Position numbers and translations under genes: made by a program
From: Rhizobiaceae bacterium
GTDB taxonomy: Bacteria > Pseudomonadota > Alphaproteobacteria > Rhizobiales > Rhizobiaceae
Length of the DNA: 56,160 bases
Direction of reading: 5' to 3'
Assembly: GCA_019635695.1 (NCBI GenBank)
Contig: JAHBYZ010000018.1
Span: 1 to 56,160, forward strand
Notes under the pieces: generated by a model
The model's database searches: none
The model's input: only the letters and a program-made list of their open reading frames with translations
Told to the model about the DNA's origin: nothing
Shown: positions 53,073-56,160 of the stretch, piece by piece
Numbering within the stretch: the first letter of the stretch is position 1
Layout: every line of letters starts with the position of its first letter

Positions 53073-54601
53073 TGGATATCCGCGCCGCGGAAATTTCCGC
53101 AATCCTCAAGGACCAGATCAAGAATTTCGGCAAGGAAGCCGAAGTCTCGGAAGTCGGTCAGGTTCTCTCCGTCGGTGACGGCATCGCCCGCGTCTACGGC
53201 CTCGACAACGTCCAGGCGGGCGAGATGGTCGAGTTCCCGGGCGGCATCCGCGGCATGGCGCTCAACCTCGAAGCCGACAATGTCGGCGTCGTCATCTTCG
53301 GCGCCGACCGTGACATCAAGGAAGGCGACACCGTCAAGCGCACCGGCGCCATCGTCGACGTTCCGGTCGGACCGGAACTGCTCGGCCGCGTCGTCGACGC
53401 GCTCGGCAACCCGATCGACGGCAAGGGTCCGATCAAGTCGGCCGAGCGCGCGCGCGTCGACGTCAAGGCGCCGGGCATCATCCCGCGCAAGTCGGTGCAT
53501 GAGCCGATGTCGACGGGCCTCAAGGCCATCGACGCGCTGATCCCGGTCGGCCGCGGCCAGCGCGAGCTGGTCATCGGCGACCGCCAGACCGGCAAGACCG
53601 CGATCATTCTCGACACGATCCTGAACCAGAAGGCGATCCATCAGTCGGGTCCGGAGTCGGAAAAGCTCTATTGCGTCTACGTCGCCGTCGGCCAGAAGCG
53701 CTCGACCGTCGCGCAGTTCGTGAAGATCCTCGAGGAGCGCGGCGCGCTCGAATATTCGATCATCGTCGCCGCGACCGCTTCGGATCCCGCGCCGATGCAG
53801 TATCTGGCGCCGTTCGCCGGCTGCACCATGGGCGAATATTTCCGCGACAGCGGCAAGCATGCCCTGATCGCCTATGACGACCTCTCCAAGCAGGCCGTCG
53901 CCTACCGCCAGATGTCGCTGCTGCTGCGCCGCCCGCCGGGCCGCGAAGCCTATCCGGGCGACGTGTTCTACCTGCACTCGCGCCTGCTGGAGCGCGCCGC
54001 GAAGCTGAACGACGACATGGGCAACGGCTCGCTGACCGCGCTGCCGGTCATCGAGACGCAGGCCAACGACGTGTCGGCCTACATCCCGACCAACGTGATC
54101 TCGATCACCGACGGCCAGATCTTCCTGGAGACCAACCTGTTCTTCCAGGGCATCCGTCCGGCCGTGAACGTCGGCCTGTCGGTGTCGCGCGTCGGTTCGT
54201 CGGCGCAGATCAAGGCGATGAAGCAGGTCGCCGGCTCGATCAAGGGCGAGCTCGCGCAGTATCGCGAGATGGCTGCCTTCGCGCAGTTCGGCTCCGACCT
54301 CGACGCCTCGACCCAGCGCCTGCTCAACCGCGGCGCGCGCCTGACCGAGCTGCTCAAGCAGCCGCAGTTCTCGCCGCTCAAGACCGAGGAGCAGGTCGCC
54401 GTCATCTTCGCCGGCGTCAACGGCTACCTCGACAAGCTGACGGTGCCGCAGGTGGGCAAGTTCGAGCAGGCCCTGCTCGCCTACATGCGCACCGAAGGCA
54501 AGGCGGTGCTGGAAGGCATCCGCAAGGAGAAGGCCCTGTCGGACGATTTGCGCGCCAAGCTCAAGTCGGCGATCGACGCCTTCGCCAAGACGTTCGCTTA
54601 A
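53072..54601 (+). CDS. atpA: ATP synthase F1 subunit alpha
   Basis: 509 residues. Noncatalytic nucleotide subunit. Walker [10 protein letters not shown] (about 169-177), the alpha-subunit insert with [20 protein letters not shown], the hinge [13 protein letters not shown], and [31 protein letters not shown] and [15 protein letters not shown]. Complete at both ends, coupled to atpH. Confidence 0.98.
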   Translation: MDIRAAEISAILKDQIKNFGKEAEVSEVGQVLSVGDGIARVYGLDNVQAGEMVEFPGGIRGMALNLEADNVGVVIFGADRDIKEGDTVKRTGAIVDVPVGPELLGRVVDALGNPIDGKGPIKSAERARVDVKAPGIIPRKSVHEPMSTGLKAIDALIPVGRGQRELVIGDRQTGKTAIILDTILNQKAIHQSGPESEKLYCVYVAVGQKRSTVAQFVKILEERGALEYSIIVAATASDPAPMQYLAPFAGCTMGEYFRDSGKHALIAYDDLSKQAVAYRQMSLLLRRPPGREAYPGDVFYLHSRLLERAAKLNDDMGNGSLTALPVIETQANDVSAYIPTNVISITDGQIFLETNLFFQGIRPAVNVGLSVSRVGSSAQIKAMKQVAGSIKGELAQYREMAAFAQFGSDLDASTQRLLNRGARLTELLKQPQFSPLKTEEQVAVIFAGVNGYLDKLTVPQVGKFEQALLAYMRTEGKAVLEGIRKEKALSDDLRAKLKSAIDAFAKTFA

Positions 54602-54641
54602 TAGCGCCCGTTCGGGTAGCTGACCGGAGACTGTTGGGCGA

Positions 54642-56160
<1,519 letters not shown>

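Overview
The window is high-GC DNA that reads as the chromosome of an alphaproteobacterium of the Rhizobiales, closest in style to Mesorhizobium/Phyllobacteriaceae. Pointers are the helicase-S4-fdxA-carD block, the fsa-priA and leuS-lptE arrangements, an AtpD with a long Ala/Lys/Pro-rich N-terminus, a perfect CtrA box, a dense cluster of GANTC (CcrM) sites and a ugpBAEC importer. The first ~3.2 kb (TcdA, pirin, a small secreted protein, AqpZ) reads more like a gammaproteobacterium of the Xanthomonadales, so the left end may be transferred DNA or an assembly join. No IS element, phage, CRISPR array or rRNA was seen; one tRNA-Arg(CCT) is present.

Layout. 1-3.2 kb: tcdA (cut by the window edge), pirin, secreted protein, aqpZ. 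3.3-10.1 kb: DUF922 protease-like protein, a 580-nt gap with phased GANTC sites, SUV3-like helicase with an RG-rich tail, S4 protein, fdxA, carD and a good terminator. 10.1-13.9 kb: HxlR regulator divergent from an SRPBCC protein, two DHFR-fold reductases and a probable Tat-exported serine hydrolase, with two operator-like palindromes between the divergent genes. 14-21.5 kb: xerD, accA, a YafK-type L,D-transpeptidase, a TusA-like protein, a His-rich CobW GTPase, a D,D-carboxypeptidase and an M20 amidohydrolase. 21.6-25.8 kb: tRNA-Arg, a methyltransferase and an iron/cobalamin-type ABC importer. 25.9-31.6 kb: a nuclease-like protein, an orphan DppA-type binding protein, two tandem DUF3237 genes, a feruloyl-CoA-synthetase-like ligase and an alpha/beta hydrolase. 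31.7-35.4 kb: small secreted and membrane proteins, cytochrome b561, typA. 35.4-39.7 kb: ugpBAEC on the minus strand with a Pho-box-like promoter. 39.8-48.5 kb: yggS, leuS-lptE, an acyltransferase, a class D beta-lactamase coupled to a transaldolase, priA. 48.5-51.8 kb: arsR-arsC-aqpS, a GST behind a paired operator, and an ArsR-SRPBCC pair whose SRPBCC gene is frameshifted at a 9-C run. 51.9-56.2 kb: DUF4345 membrane protein and atpHAGD, running off the right edge.

How genes work together. Two separate loci pair a winged-helix repressor with an SRPBCC protein. The minus-strand ligase/DUF3237/binding-protein group looks like an aromatic-acid uptake and activation module in which two promoter regions share a motif. 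The ars genes form one overlapping unit for arsenate reduction and arsenite release. The best candidates for undescribed biology are the DUF3237 module, the HxlR/SRPBCC/DHFR/hydrolase cluster, the helically phased GANTC cluster, the GTTTC-N8-GAAAC operator pair and the transaldolase-OXA coupling. Gene calls rest on reading the translations; no database search was possible.
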